This document shows, one piece after another, positions 7,323-17,592 of a stretch of 44,416 nt of DNA. The stretch's first letter is position 1, and every line of letters begins with the position of its first letter. The DNA comes from Bdellovibrionaceae bacterium UBA2351 (lineage in GTDB: Bacteria > Bdellovibrionota > Bdellovibrionia > Bdellovibrionales > Bdellovibrionaceae). Below the pieces are notes generated by a model. It saw only the letters and a program-made list of their open reading frames with translations. It was not told the DNA's origin and did no database searches. A program made the position numbers and the translations under genes. The DNA lies in assembly GCA_002344565.1 (NCBI GenBank), contig DDTZ01000125.1:1-44416 (forward strand), given 5' to 3'.

Positions 7323-10300
7323 CTATCTTGCTGACATTGTCATGCCAGGAAGAGCTGCTTCCATTTCCATTTCTTCGTCTTCAGTAATGATTACTTTCCA
7401 ACGTTTGTAAGAAGATAGACCTGTACCAGCTGGGATCAAGCGACCCATGATAATATTTTCTTTAAGACCTCGTAAATGGTCAGTTTTTGAATTAATTGCA
7501 GCATCCGTAAGAACTTTTGTAGTTTCTTGGAATGACGCCGCAGAAATCCAGCTTTCAGTACTCAAAGATACCTTAGTGATACCTAACAATAGAGGCTTGA
7601 ACGTTGCTTGAACGCCGCCCTCTTGAAGTACACGTTGGTTCTCGATATTTAATGAAAACTTTTCAGCCTGTTCGCCCGCCAAGAAGCGAGTATCACCAGC
7701 ATCTACGATTTCTACTTTACGTAACATCTGACGAACGATTGTCTCAATGTGCTTATCGTTGATGTTAACACCCTGTAGACGATAAACTTCTTGGATTTCG
7801 TTTGTTAAGTACGCCGATAACTCTTTTTCACCTAATACCGCAAGGATATCATGCGGATTAGTTGGACCATCCATTAACGGCTCACCGGCGCGAACGAATT
7901 CACCTTCACGAACAGCCACGTGTTTACCTTTTGGAATCAAGTATTCACGTTGCTCGCCCACATCTGGAGTTACGATCACACGTTGTTTACCTTTAACGTC
8001 TTTACCGAAAGTTACATAGCCATCGATCTCAGAGATAATAGATGCTTCTTTTGGTTTACGTGCTTCGAACAATTCAGCAACACGAGGAAGACCCCCAGTG
8101 ATGTCTCTTGTTTTTGAAGTTTCTCTATGGATCTTCGCGATCACATCACCGGCAAATACTTCTTGTCCGTCGATCACAAGTAATTGTGCACCAACTGGGA
8201 TTGAGTATCTTGCTGGAATATCACGACCAGGAAGATTTAATTGTTTACCATTTTTATCAAGTAACAATACTGTCGGTTTAACATCTGAAGATTTAGATTC
8301 AGTGATAACTTTAGTAGCGAAACCAGTTACAGCATCCACCTGCTCAGTCATTGTCGAACCTTCTTCAATATCTTGATATTGAACAGTCGCAGTAACCTCA
8401 GAGATAATTGGATTTGAATACGGATCCCACTCAGCGATAACAGATCCTTTTTGAACCTTATCACCATCTTTGTAAGAAAGTACCGCGCCGTAAACTAATT
8501 TGAATCTCTCTTTTTCACGACCAGTTTCGTCTAAAACGATAGCATCACAGTTACGATTTAGAACTGTTAACTTACCGGCTTTATTAACAACTGACTGAAC
8601 GTTGTGAAGTTTCAATACGCCATCATAACGAGATGTATGAACTGACTGTTCAACCGCACGAGAAGCCGCACCACCTAAGTGGAACGTACGCATTGTTAAC
8701 TGTGTACCTGGCTCACCGATCGATTGGGCTGCGATAATACCTACTGTTTCACCTAAGTTAACAGTCGCACCACGAGCTAAGTCACGGCCGTAACATTTTA
8801 CACAAACGCCACGTTGAGTTTTACAAGTTAATGCAGAACGGATTTCAACTTTTTCGATACCAGCGGCATCGATACGTTTAACAGCTGCTTCATCGATTTC
8901 GTCATTCGCCTTAACAACTACTTTGTTCGTTGCCGGATCGATAATATCTTTTTGAGCTGTACGACCCAAAATACGGTCTGAAAGTGGCTGAATAATTTCG
9001 CCAGATTCAAACAATGGAGTTACTTCTAATCCATCATCAACTCCGCAATCGATTTCAGAAACTACTACGTCCTGAGCAACGTCAACTAAACGACGAGTTA
9101 AATAACCAGAATTCGCTGTTTTTAATGCTGTATCGGCCAAACCTTTACGAGCACCGTGAGTAGAAATAAAGTATTGGTGAACCGTTAAACCTTCACGGAA
9201 ATTCGCCGTGATTGGTGTTTCGATGATTTCACCTGATGGTTTTGCCATCAATCCACGCATACCACCCAACTGTCTGATCTGATTCGCAGAACCCCGGGCT
9301 CCGGAGTCAGCCATAATGAAGATCGAGTTGAATGATGGTTCGATTGTTTCTTTACCATTGATAACGAACTTTTGTTTTTCAATTTGGTTCATCATCTCTT
9401 TGGCAACTTTGTCACCCGTTTGGGCCCAAATATCCACAACCTTATTGTAGCGCTCACCATCTGTGATCAAACCTTCATCGTACTGATGTTGAATCTCTTC
9501 AACTTGCTTTTGAGCATCAGAGATCATTTGGTTCTTGATTGCCGGAATAATCATATCATCGATACAGATCGACATACCCGCTGCTGTTGAGTGCTTGAAA
9601 CCCAATTCCATGATTTTATCAGCAAGGATACATGTCGCCTTAGCACCAGCTAGACGGAATGTTTTATCGATAAGACCTGCGATAGATTTTTTCGTCATCA
9701 CAGTGTTCACTTCAGCAAAAGGAACTTCTTTAGGAACTACATCTGACATAATCGCGCGACCGATAGACGTTTGCTCGATTTTGCCATTGATTTTAACTTT
9801 ACATACCGATTGTAGATCCGCGATTCCAGTTTCGTAAGCGTACTGAGCTTCTTGAACCGAAGAGTACATCTTGCCAGTTCCTTTAGCGCCAGGACGAGTA
9901 CGTGTTAACCAGTACAGACCCAAGACAACGTCCTGAGATGGATTGATGATTGGCTTACCGTTCGCAGGAGATAAGATGTTATTAGTCGACATCATAAGAA
10001 CGCGAGCTTCTACTTGCGCTTCTACTGACAACGGAACGTGAACGGCCATTTGGTCACCGTCGAAATCGGCATTGAATGCTGTACAAACTAACGGATGCAA
10101 TTGGATCGCTTTACCTTCATGTAATAAAGGCTCGAATGCTTGGATACCAAGTCTGTGAAGAGTTGGCGCACGATTTAACATTACCGGATGTTCTTTAACG
10201 ACATCCGATAAAATATCCCATACTTCAACTGTTTCTTGATCCACTAAGCGTTTAGCTTGCTTGATTGTCGTCGCGAAACCTTTTTCTTCTAATTTGTTGT

Positions 10301-11444
10301 AAACAAATGGTTTGAATAACTCTAGAGCCATCTTTTTAGGAAGACCGCACTGATGTAATTTCAAGTTAGGACCAACTACGATAACCGAACGACCAGAGTA
10401 GTCTACGCGCTTACCAAGTAAGTTCTGACGGAAACGACCTTGCTTACCTTTCAACATATCAGAAAGTGAGCGAAGAGGACGTTTGTTTGGACCTGTGAAT
10501 GTCTTACCACGACGTCCGTTATCCAGCAGGGCATCAACCGCTTCTTGCAACATACGCTTTTCGTTGCGGATGATGATATCTGGAGCGTTAAGCTCTTGAA
10601 GACGACGTAGACGGTTATTTCTGTTGATAACACGACGGTAAAGATCATTTAGATCCGACGTCGCGAAACGACCACCATCAAGTGGAACTAGAGGACGTAA
10701 ATCTGGAGGCAATACAGGTAGAGCCTCAAGCATCATCCATTCTGGTTTGTTGATAGAGATTTTGAAAGCTTCAACAACCTTCAAACGCTTAGATAATTTT
10801 TTGATTTGCGCATCAGATTTCGTTTCACGGATTTCCATGCGTAATTTTTTAGATAAATATTCCGGATCGATTTTGCGAAGCAATTCACGGACAGCTTCAC
10901 CACCCATACCCGCACGGAAGCTTGGACCGTAATCGTTAAGAGCCGCTTGGTAAGCTTCTTCTAACAATACGCTACCTTCTTCTAGTGGAGTATCTTGAGG
11001 ATCGATTACAACATACGCTTCACAGTAAAGAACTTTTTCTACATCTTTCAGAGAAAGATTTAATAAGTTACCAATACGAGAAGGTAATGAACGCAAGAAC
11101 CAAATGTGAGCAACCGGAGTCGCCAATTCGATATGACCTAAACGTTCACGACGAACTTTAGTTTGAGTTACTTCAACGCCGCACTTTTCGCAGACGACGC
11201 CACGGTATTTCATACGTTTGTATTTACCGCATAAGCATTCGTAATCTTTGATTGGACCAAAGATTTTTGCGCAGAAAAGACCATCACGCTCTGGCTTGAA
11301 CGTGCGGTAGTTGATTGTCTCAGGCTTTTTAACTTCGCCGTATGACCATTCTCTGATCATTTCAGGTGAAGCCAAAGACACTCGTACCGAGTCAAACGAA
11401 AGTGGATCTTTAGGTTTATCAAAAAAGTTTAATAAGTCTCTCAA
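7323..11444 (-). CDS. rpoC: DNA-directed RNA polymerase subunit beta-prime
   Basis: Beta-prime carries the catalytic magnesium site of RNA polymerase. The 1373-residue product has the N-terminal zinc ribbon (CLCGKYKRMKYRGVVCEKCG, about residues 70-90), the rudder/switch region, and the catalytic NADFDGDQMAVHVP with three metal-binding aspartates near residue 460. The second zinc cluster (CKTQRGVCVKCYGRDLARG) and the bridge-helix/trigger-loop region (GSANQIRQLGGMRGLMAKPSGE) are also present. Length is typical of the proteobacterial form. It follows rpoB by 17 bases. Confidence 0.99.
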   Translation of the reverse strand: MRDLLNFFDKPKDPLSFDSVRVSLASPEMIREWSYGEVKKPETINYRTFKPERDGLFCAKIFGPIKDYECLCGKYKRMKYRGVVCEKCGVEVTQTKVRRERLGHIELATPVAHIWFLRSLPSRIGNLLNLSLKDVEKVLYCEAYVVIDPQDTPLEEGSVLLEEAYQAALNDYGPSFRAGMGGEAVRELLRKIDPEYLSKKLRMEIRETKSDAQIKKLSKRLKVVEAFKISINKPEWMMLEALPVLPPDLRPLVPLDGGRFATSDLNDLYRRVINRNNRLRRLQELNAPDIIIRNEKRMLQEAVDALLDNGRRGKTFTGPNKRPLRSLSDMLKGKQGRFRQNLLGKRVDYSGRSVIVVGPNLKLHQCGLPKKMALELFKPFVYNKLEEKGFATTIKQAKRLVDQETVEVWDILSDVVKEHPVMLNRAPTLHRLGIQAFEPLLHEGKAIQLHPLVCTAFNADFDGDQMAVHVPLSVEAQVEARVLMMSTNNILSPANGKPIINPSQDVVLGLYWLTRTRPGAKGTGKMYSSVQEAQYAYETGIADLQSVCKVKINGKIEQTSIGRAIMSDVVPKEVPFAEVNTVMTKKSIAGLIDKTFRLAGAKATCILADKIMELGFKHSTAAGMSICIDDMIIPAIKNQMISDAQKQVEEIQHQYDEGLITDGERYNKVVDIWAQTGDKVAKEMMNQIEKQKFVINGKETIEPSFNSIFIMADSGARGSANQIRQLGGMRGLMAKPSGEIIETPITANFREGLTVHQYFISTHGARKGLADTALKTANSGYLTRRLVDVAQDVVVSEIDCGVDDGLEVTPLFESGEIIQPLSDRILGRTAQKDIIDPATNKVVVKANDEIDEAAVKRIDAAGIEKVEIRSALTCKTQRGVCVKCYGRDLARGATVNLGETVGIIAAQSIGEPGTQLTMRTFHLGGAASRAVEQSVHTSRYDGVLKLHNVQSVVNKAGKLTVLNRNCDAIVLDETGREKERFKLVYGAVLSYKDGDKVQKGSVIAEWDPYSNPIISEVTATVQYQDIEEGSTMTEQVDAVTGFATKVITESKSSDVKPTVLLLDKNGKQLNLPGRDIPARYSIPVGAQLLVIDGQEVFAGDVIAKIHRETSKTRDITGGLPRVAELFEARKPKEASIISEIDGYVTFGKDVKGKQRVIVTPDVGEQREYLIPKGKHVAVREGEFVRAGEPLMDGPTNPHDILAVLGEKELSAYLTNEIQEVYRLQGVNINDKHIETIVRQMLRKVEIVDAGDTRFLAGEQAEKFSLNIENQRVLQEGGVQATFKPLLLGITKVSLSTESWISAASFQETTKVLTDAAINSKTDHLRGLKENIIMGRLIPAGTGLSSYKRWKVIITEDEEMEMEAALPGMTMSAR

Positions 11445-11461
11445 TCTGAACCTCTTTTAAA

Positions 11462-14400
11462 TTAATGCTTTGGTGCTTCAGAAGATAAATCTTCTTCAGT
11501 TGTTTCTTCTTCTTCCTGCTTGTCTGTCAAAATATCAGATTCAACAAGCTGGACGTTAAGTGCTAACGATTGCAACTCTTTAACGAGAACGTTGAATGAT
11601 TCAGGTAAACCTGGCTCAAGAATGTTTTCGCCTTTTACGATACTTTCGTACATACGAGTTCTTCCCGCTACGTCATCCGACTTAACAGTTAAGAATTCTT
11701 GTAAAGAGTAAGCTGCACCGTAAGCTTCAATTGCCCAAACCTCCATCTCTCCGAGACGCTGACCACCGAACTGTGCTTTACCGCCCAGAGGTTGTTGCGA
11801 AACAAGTGAGTAAGGCCCAATAGAACGAGCGTGAATCTTCTCTTCAACCAAGTGATGTAGCTTCAGCATGTACATGATACCTACAGTCACTGGGTTAGTG
11901 AATGGCTCACCAGTTCTACCGTCGAATAGGATTGTCTGTCCTCTTTCTGGCAATTCTGCTTTCTTAAGAAGATTTTTGATATCTGCTTCAGACGCACCGT
12001 CAAACACTGGAGTGTCAACGTGAACGCCGTACTTCACAGATTTCAAGATTTTCTTTAACGACTCTTCATCTGCAGAATCAATTTTCGCAGAAATTTCAGC
12101 GTCGTCATAAATGTTTTTCAATTCTTTCTTGAAGCCTTCTTTATCCCAATTATCAAGATAACGGCTAATTTGGTTACCCAAGCTTTGCGCTGCCCAGCCC
12201 AAGTGAACTTCAAGGATCTGACCAATATTCATACGAGACGGAACCCCTAGTGGATTCAATACCATGTCTACTGGTGAACCATCTGCAAGGTAAGGCATGT
12301 CTTCCACTGGAAGTACTTTAGAGATAACACCCTTATTACCGTGACGGCCAGCGAACTTATCGCCGACTTGAAGTTTACGTTTAATTGCAACGTACACTTT
12401 AACCATTTTGATAACGCCTGGAGGAAGTTCATCACCTTTTTTCAAGCGATCGATCTTCTCGTTGAATACCATTTTCACAGCATCCAATTGGTTACGGGCG
12501 CTATCTACGATCTTAGCAACTTGGAATTCCAATTCGCTTTCAAGAGGAACGTAGCTTAACAATTCAAATGGGATAGTTTCGAGATCCGCATTCGTGATGT
12601 CTTGGCCTTTGTTTAATAGTTTTTGAGATCCATCTTCATTCAACAGAACGCCAGTTGTTTTCTTACCAACTAAGATTGAACGTAATTTTTCAATCGCGTT
12701 ATTTTTGATAACGTTGATCTCGACCGATAAATCTTTTTCTAGTTTTTTCTTTTTCTCTTCGATGATTGTACTTAAACGCTCGTCGCGCTCAGAACCTTCA
12801 CGAGAGTATACTTGAGCATCGATAACTGTACCGTAAACACCAGATGGAACTCTTAAAGACGTATCGCGAACGTCGCCGGCTTTTTCACCGAAGATCGCGC
12901 GAAGAAGTTTTTCTTCAGGAGATAATTGAGTTTCACCTTTTGGAGTTACTTTACCAACCAAGATTGTGCCAGGACGAACATCCGCACCGATGCGAACGAT
13001 ACCTGACGTATCTAGGTCTTTAAGCGCTTCTTCACCCACGTTAGCGATATCGCGAGAAATTTCTTCTTTACCTAGTTTAGTATCACGAGCGATACATTCG
13101 AATTCTTCGATATGGATCGAAGTGTATGTGTCGTCATGTAGTAAACGTTCAGAGATAAGGATAGAATCCTCGAAGTTATAACCCATCCACGGAGTGAACG
13201 CGACTCGGATATTTTGTCCAAGAGCCAATTCACCCAATTCAGTTGAAGGTCCGTCAGCGATAATGTCGTTTTTCTTAACTTTATCACCTGTCTTAACGAT
13301 TGGTTTTTGATTGAAGCATGTATTTTGATTTGTACGTTGGTATTTTATCAAGTTGTAGATATCTACGTTCGCGCCCAGTTCTCCGCCTTTTGCAAAACGA
13401 CGAACAACGATACGAGCTGCATCGATTTCTTCAACGATACCGTCGTTGATGGCAACAACAGATGTACCCGAGTCACGAGCTACTAAACGTTCAACGCCTG
13501 TCCCAACTAGTGGGGCGCGAGAACGTAATAATGGAACCGCTTGACGTTGCATGTTCGATCCCATCAAGGCACGGTTGGCGTCATCGTGCTCAAGGAATGG
13601 AATCAACGAAGCCGCGATAGACACTAACTGAGATGGCGACACTTCCATCAGCGTAACTTTATCTTTATCAACAAGTTCATACTCACCGTCTTTACGAACC
13701 GTAACGTTCGCAGCGTCGATAGTATTTGAAGCCATGTTGTCTTTAGTAGCCTGAGCGATCGAGTGACCAGCTTCTTCTAATGCCGAAGTGTAAGAGATAG
13801 TCGTAGAAATTTTACCTTCTTCAACTTTTCTGTATGGCGTTTCAATGAAACCGTAATTGTTAATACGAGCATATGTCGCTAACGATGCGATAAGACCGAT
13901 GTTTGGTCCCTCTGGCGTTTCGATTGGGCAGATACGTCCGTAATGCGTAGGATGAACGTCACGAACTTCGAAGCCCGCGCGATCACGAGTCAAACCACCA
14001 GGCCCAAGCGCTGAAAGACGACGTTTATGCGTGATTTCAGATAGAGGATTTGTTTGATCCATGAATTGAGATAATTGCGAAGCACCGAAGAACTCTTTAA
14101 CAACTGCATTCACTGGTTTAGCGTTAACTAAATCGTGAGGCATCATTGTTTCAACGTCTTGTAGAGACATACGCTCACGGATAGCGCGTTCCATACGAAC
14201 CAAACCGATACGGTATTGGTTTTCCAGTAACTCACCTACTGAACGAACACGACGGTTACCTAAGTGGTCGATATCATCAACAACACCTTTACCGTTTTTC
14301 AAATCGATCAACGTTTTAACAGTTGAAAGAATATCGTGCTTAGTCAACACGCGAAACGAAGGTGGAACTTCATCCATACTGATGTTGAATTTGTGATTGA

Positions 14401-15646
14401 TCTTGATACGGCCCACTTCAGATAAGTCATAAGTTTCAGGATCAAAGAATAATTTTTCAAAATACGCAGTTGATGATTCTAAAGTTGGAGGCTCACCAGG
14501 ACGTAAACGCTTGTAGATTTCAACCAACGCTTCGTCTTTGTTGTTAACTTTATCAACTAGCAATGTGTTTCTTAAGTAAGGACCAACAGTCAAACCGTCG
14601 AAGAAGATTAGGTAGAACTTATCGATCCCCGCCTCGATCGCTTTTCTTACAACAGATGCATTCAATTCAGAGTTTGCATCGCTGATGATCTCACCAGTGC
14701 TCTCGTCGATTAGAGGCTTAGCCAATACTTTGCCATCTAAGTCAGTTGGATTCACTTCAAGTTCAGTTAAGTTGATTTCCTTGATGCGCTTAACGATCGC
14801 ACGAGTAATACGACGGCCAGCTTTAACGATCACTTCTTTAGATTTAGGATCTAAGATGTCAACAAGAGCTCTTTGGCCAGACATTCTTTCGATTTCTAAT
14901 TTTCTATAAAGCTTACCACCTTTAACAGTCACTTCATCAAGATCGTAGAAGAATTCAAGAAGTTGTTCTGTGTTGTAGCCCAATGCTTTTAATAAAATTG
15001 TAACTGGGAATTTACGACGACGATCGATACGTACGTGGATAAGATCTTTTTGGTCGAACTCAACGTCTAACCAAGAACCACGGTATGGAATCACGCGCGC
15101 AGAGTAGATTAATTTACCAGATACGTTGTTCTTGCCACCATCGTGATCAAAGAACACACCCGGAGATCTGTGCAACTGTGATACAACGACGCGCTCAGTA
15201 CCGTTGATGATGAAAGAACCAGATGAAGTCATCAATGGGATTTCACCCAAGTAAACTTCTTGTTCTTTAACATCGCGGATGCTGCGAGAACCAGATTCTT
15301 CATCAACATCGAATACGATTAGACGTAATGTAACTTTGATTGGAGCGGCGAACGTCATTCCGCGCTGACGACATTCTTCTACGTCGTACTTAGCGGGCTC
15401 AAGAGTGTAGCTTACGAACTCAAGGCTTGCTGTATTGTTAAAATCACTCACAGGGAAAACACTTTTGAAAACGCCGTTTAAACCGGCCATTCCACGACGA
15501 TCTGGATCCATGTCCTTTTGCAAGAACGCTTCGTATGAGCTCTTTTGAAGCTCAATCAAATTTGGAATTTCAATAAGTTGTTTGTTTTTGGAAAAAGTTT
15601 TTCTGATACGAACATTAGAGGCGGTTACATGGATATTTTCCATCAA
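11462..15646 (-). CDS. rpoB: DNA-directed RNA polymerase subunit beta
   Basis: Beta forms the other jaw of the RNA polymerase active site. The 1394-residue product includes the rifampicin-binding region GASQLSQFMDQTNPLSEITHKRRLSALGPGG with wild-type residues at the usual resistance positions. It also has PIETPEGPNIGLI, the GDKFAGRHGNKGVIS active-site block, and the C-terminal GGKAQFGGQRLGEMEVWAIEAYGAA clamp region. It ends in an acidic tail (EEEETTEEDLSSEAPKH). It is 137 bases downstream of rplL, behind a hairpin attenuator and a candidate promoter. Confidence 0.99.
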   Translation of the reverse strand: MMENIHVTASNVRIRKTFSKNKQLIEIPNLIELQKSSYEAFLQKDMDPDRRGMAGLNGVFKSVFPVSDFNNTASLEFVSYTLEPAKYDVEECRQRGMTFAAPIKVTLRLIVFDVDEESGSRSIRDVKEQEVYLGEIPLMTSSGSFIINGTERVVVSQLHRSPGVFFDHDGGKNNVSGKLIYSARVIPYRGSWLDVEFDQKDLIHVRIDRRRKFPVTILLKALGYNTEQLLEFFYDLDEVTVKGGKLYRKLEIERMSGQRALVDILDPKSKEVIVKAGRRITRAIVKRIKEINLTELEVNPTDLDGKVLAKPLIDESTGEIISDANSELNASVVRKAIEAGIDKFYLIFFDGLTVGPYLRNTLLVDKVNNKDEALVEIYKRLRPGEPPTLESSTAYFEKLFFDPETYDLSEVGRIKINHKFNISMDEVPPSFRVLTKHDILSTVKTLIDLKNGKGVVDDIDHLGNRRVRSVGELLENQYRIGLVRMERAIRERMSLQDVETMMPHDLVNAKPVNAVVKEFFGASQLSQFMDQTNPLSEITHKRRLSALGPGGLTRDRAGFEVRDVHPTHYGRICPIETPEGPNIGLIASLATYARINNYGFIETPYRKVEEGKISTTISYTSALEEAGHSIAQATKDNMASNTIDAANVTVRKDGEYELVDKDKVTLMEVSPSQLVSIAASLIPFLEHDDANRALMGSNMQRQAVPLLRSRAPLVGTGVERLVARDSGTSVVAINDGIVEEIDAARIVVRRFAKGGELGANVDIYNLIKYQRTNQNTCFNQKPIVKTGDKVKKNDIIADGPSTELGELALGQNIRVAFTPWMGYNFEDSILISERLLHDDTYTSIHIEEFECIARDTKLGKEEISRDIANVGEEALKDLDTSGIVRIGADVRPGTILVGKVTPKGETQLSPEEKLLRAIFGEKAGDVRDTSLRVPSGVYGTVIDAQVYSREGSERDERLSTIIEEKKKKLEKDLSVEINVIKNNAIEKLRSILVGKKTTGVLLNEDGSQKLLNKGQDITNADLETIPFELLSYVPLESELEFQVAKIVDSARNQLDAVKMVFNEKIDRLKKGDELPPGVIKMVKVYVAIKRKLQVGDKFAGRHGNKGVISKVLPVEDMPYLADGSPVDMVLNPLGVPSRMNIGQILEVHLGWAAQSLGNQISRYLDNWDKEGFKKELKNIYDDAEISAKIDSADEESLKKILKSVKYGVHVDTPVFDGASEADIKNLLKKAELPERGQTILFDGRTGEPFTNPVTVGIMYMLKLHHLVEEKIHARSIGPYSLVSQQPLGGKAQFGGQRLGEMEVWAIEAYGAAYSLQEFLTVKSDDVAGRTRMYESIVKGENILEPGLPESFNVLVKELQSLALNVQLVESDILTDKQEEEETTEEDLSSEAPKH

Positions 15647-15688
15647 ATCTCCCGAGCAGAAACGAATGAATGAATTTAATAATTAAGC

Positions 15689-15716
15689 AATCTATAACGT
15701 TTAGTAACTAAATCAA
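15689..15716 (-). promoter_or_regulatory. Candidate rpoB promoter
   Basis: Minus-strand TTGATT (15711-15716) and TAGATT (15689-15694) are 16 bases apart, downstream of the rplL hairpin and about 40 bases before the rpoB start. It would supplement read-through from rplJL. Confidence 0.4.
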
Positions 15717-15733
15717 ATTTTGGCCAATGAAAA

Positions 15734-15763
15734 ATAGGGAGCGCCGCGTCGCGTGCTCCCTAT
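15734..15763 (-). terminator. Terminator or attenuator between rplL and rpoB
   Basis: The arms ATAGGGAGC and GCTCCCTAT (9 bp; 15734-15742 and 15755-15763) enclose a G/C-rich inner part that can extend the stem (CGC/GCG). The minus-strand transcript continues with TTTTTCATT. This matches the position of the known E. coli attenuator between rplL and rpoB, which lowers rpoBC transcription relative to ribosomal genes. Confidence 0.8.
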
Positions 15764-15783
15764 CAGTATAATAACTACAAAAA

Positions 15784-16161
15784 TTACTTAACAGTAACTT
15801 TAGCGCCAGCAGCTTCAAGCTGCTTTTTGATTTTATCAGCGTCTTCTTTAGTAGCGCCTTCTTTAACAGTTTTGTTACCAGCTTCAACTAGAGCTTTAGC
15901 TTCAGCTAAACCTAATGAAGTGATAGCGCGAACTTCTTTAATAACGTTGATTTTGTTAGCGCCGCCATCAACTAAGATAACGTCGAAAGCTGTTTTTTCT
16001 TCAGCAGGTGCGCCACCAGCCGCGCCACCAGCAGCTGCTACAGCTACTGGAGCTGCTGCAGACACGCCCCATTTAGTTTCTAAAGCTTTTACAAGCTCAG
16101 CGATTTCTAGAACTGTTTTTTGTGATAATTCTTCTACTAATTGTTCATTTGTTAATGCCAT
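15784..16161 (-). CDS. rplL: 50S ribosomal protein L7/L12
   Basis: L7/L12 forms the flexible ribosomal stalk that recruits and activates translational GTPases. The 125-residue product has the N-terminal dimerisation helices (MALTNEQLVEELSQKTVLEIAELVKALE), an alanine/glycine-rich hinge around residues 37-55, and the C-terminal factor-binding domain. That domain includes DVILVDGGANKINVIKEVRAITSLGLAEAKALVE and ends with KKQLEAAGAKVTVK. A good ribosome-binding site (AGGAG) precedes the ATG. It lies 28 bases after rplJ. Confidence 0.98.
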   Translation of the reverse strand: MALTNEQLVEELSQKTVLEIAELVKALETKWGVSAAAPVAVAAAGGAAGGAPAEEKTAFDVILVDGGANKINVIKEVRAITSLGLAEAKALVEAGNKTVKEGATKEDADKIKKQLEAAGAKVTVK

Positions 16162-16189
16162 TGTATTCTCCTAAAATTTTTTAATTTAA

Positions 16190-16711
16190 TTATGCTTGTT
16201 CTGATTTTGCTTTTAGTACGCGTGCGAATGCTGTAGGCACTTCGTTTAAAATACGTACTGTTTGAGTTGCTGGTGTATTTAATAACGCCAAGAACTGCGC
16301 GCGAATAACGTCTTTGCTTGGTAATGTAGAGATGAAGTTGATTGATTTCTCATCCAACTTTTTGCCTTCCATAAAGCCAGTCTTTAACTGAAACACCTCG
16401 AAATCTTTGGCGTATGTAGTTAAAGCTTTGGCAGTAGCGGCAACGTCACCATAAGCAAATACGAATGCGTTTGTCCCTTTAAATGAAGTCGACAATGCAT
16501 CTGTCATCGCTTGATTACCTTGCAGAGCTCTTTTAGCTAGCGTATTACGCACAACTTTCATTTCTGAGTTCACAGGGAAAAGTTTTTTACGCAAGTCAGT
16601 AACTTGCTCAACTTTAAGACCTTTAAAATCAACGATGAATGCGGCTTTTGATTTAGCTAATTTTTCTGATAGAGATTTGATCTCATTTTCTTTGATAGCT
16701 CTAGTGATCAC
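16190..16711 (-). CDS. rplJ: 50S ribosomal protein L10
   Basis: L10 anchors the L7/L12 stalk to 23S rRNA. I place the start at a GTG at 16711, giving 173 residues beginning with ITRAIKENEIKSLSEKLAKSKAAFIVDFKGL, the normal L10 N-terminus. An AAAGGAGGA ribosome-binding site lies 6-8 bases upstream. A longer in-frame ORF reaches 16792, but its extra 27 residues (MRKRLPRLKK...) do not resemble L10 and fall in the leader. The core VEQVTDLRKKLF and MKVVRNTLAKRAL segments are conserved. L10 autoregulation through the leader is known in E. coli; the 175-base gap to rplA leaves room for it. Confidence 0.95.
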   Translation of the reverse strand: MITRAIKENEIKSLSEKLAKSKAAFIVDFKGLKVEQVTDLRKKLFPVNSEMKVVRNTLAKRALQGNQAMTDALSTSFKGTNAFVFAYGDVAATAKALTTYAKDFEVFQLKTGFMEGKKLDEKSINFISTLPSKDVIRAQFLALLNTPATQTVRILNEVPTAFARVLKAKSEQA

Positions 16712-16847
16712 TATTATCCTCCTTTCGTAGAATTGGTGCGAACAGGCAGGATTGCTGCTTATTTTTTTCAATCTCGGCAGGCGCTTTCGCATTAAACCCG
16801 TAATGGGAACCTACTGTCTCTGATCGCAAATAAAATTTTAAAAACAA

Positions 16848-16873
16848 AACCCGCTTCTTTACAGAAACGGGTT
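16848..16873 (-). terminator. Terminator or attenuator between rplA and rplJ
   Basis: Six-base arms AACCCG/CGGGTT (16848-16853 and 16868-16873) plus an inner TTCT/AGAA pair form a hairpin 13 bases after the rplA stop. In the minus-strand transcript it is followed by TTGTTTTTAAAATTTT. It separates rplKA from rplJL, at the place where E. coli has the rplJ leader. Confidence 0.75.
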
Positions 16874-16886
16874 AAAAACTAATATA

Positions 16887-17588
16887 TTATTCTTCTTTGT
16901 TACCCAAAGCTTCATTAGTATCTACTTTGATACCAGGACCCATTGTACTAGATACAGTAAGGGACTTGATGTAAACACCTTTTGAAGTTGCAGGCTTCGC
17001 CTTAAGGATCGCACCCAAGAAAGACATGAAGTTTTCTTTAAGCTTATCTGATCCCATTGATTTTTTACCAATACCAGCGTGAACGATTCCGGCTTTATCA
17101 ACGCGGAAATCAAGCTTACCCTTCTTTTCAGCAGTTACTGCGTCACCAACGTTCATAGTAACAGTTCCTACTTTAGGATTTGGCATTAAACCACGAGGTC
17201 CTAGAACCTTTGCTACTTTTGATACAGTTGTCATCATATCAGGAGTTGCGATAGCCTTATCGAAATCTAACCAACCACCTTGAATTTTTTCAACCAAATC
17301 ATCAGCACCTACGTAGTCAGCACCTGCGTTCTTCGCTTCAGCTTCTTTTGGACCTTTAGCGAAAACAACAACACGTACTGATTTACCAAGACCGTGAGGA
17401 AGCGCGATAGCGCCACGAACTTGCTGATCAGACTGCTTAGGATCAACACCTAAACGGAAAGCAACGTCGATAGATTCATCGAATTTAGCTGGCGCTACTT
17501 GAGTCACCAAACCAAACGCGTCTGCAATCGAATACTTTTTATCAGCAACAACTTTTTCTTGTACTTTTCTATATTTTTTACCCGCCAT
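16887..17588 (-). CDS. rplA: 50S ribosomal protein L1
   Basis: L1 forms the mobile stalk at the E site and, in many bacteria, represses translation of the L11-L1 message. The 233-residue product starts MAGKKYRKVQEKV. It contains SIDVAFRLGVDPKQSDQQVRGAIALPHGLGK and the RNA-binding signature MMTTVSKVAKVLGPRGLMPNPKVGTV near residues 118-143. Length is typical. It lies 4 bases after rplK, so translation is probably coupled. Confidence 0.98.
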   Translation of the reverse strand: MAGKKYRKVQEKVVADKKYSIADAFGLVTQVAPAKFDESIDVAFRLGVDPKQSDQQVRGAIALPHGLGKSVRVVVFAKGPKEAEAKNAGADYVGADDLVEKIQGGWLDFDKAIATPDMMTTVSKVAKVLGPRGLMPNPKVGTVTMNVGDAVTAEKKGKLDFRVDKAGIVHAGIGKKSMGSDKLKENFMSFLGAILKAKPATSKGVYIKSLTVSSTMGPGIKVDTNEALGNKEE

Positions 17589-17592
17589 CTAA

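Noticed and set aside
15827..16174. 115-residue plus-strand ORF opposite rplL
   Set aside because: Antisense shadow of the alanine-rich L7/L12 gene; the serine/alanine composition is a by-product.
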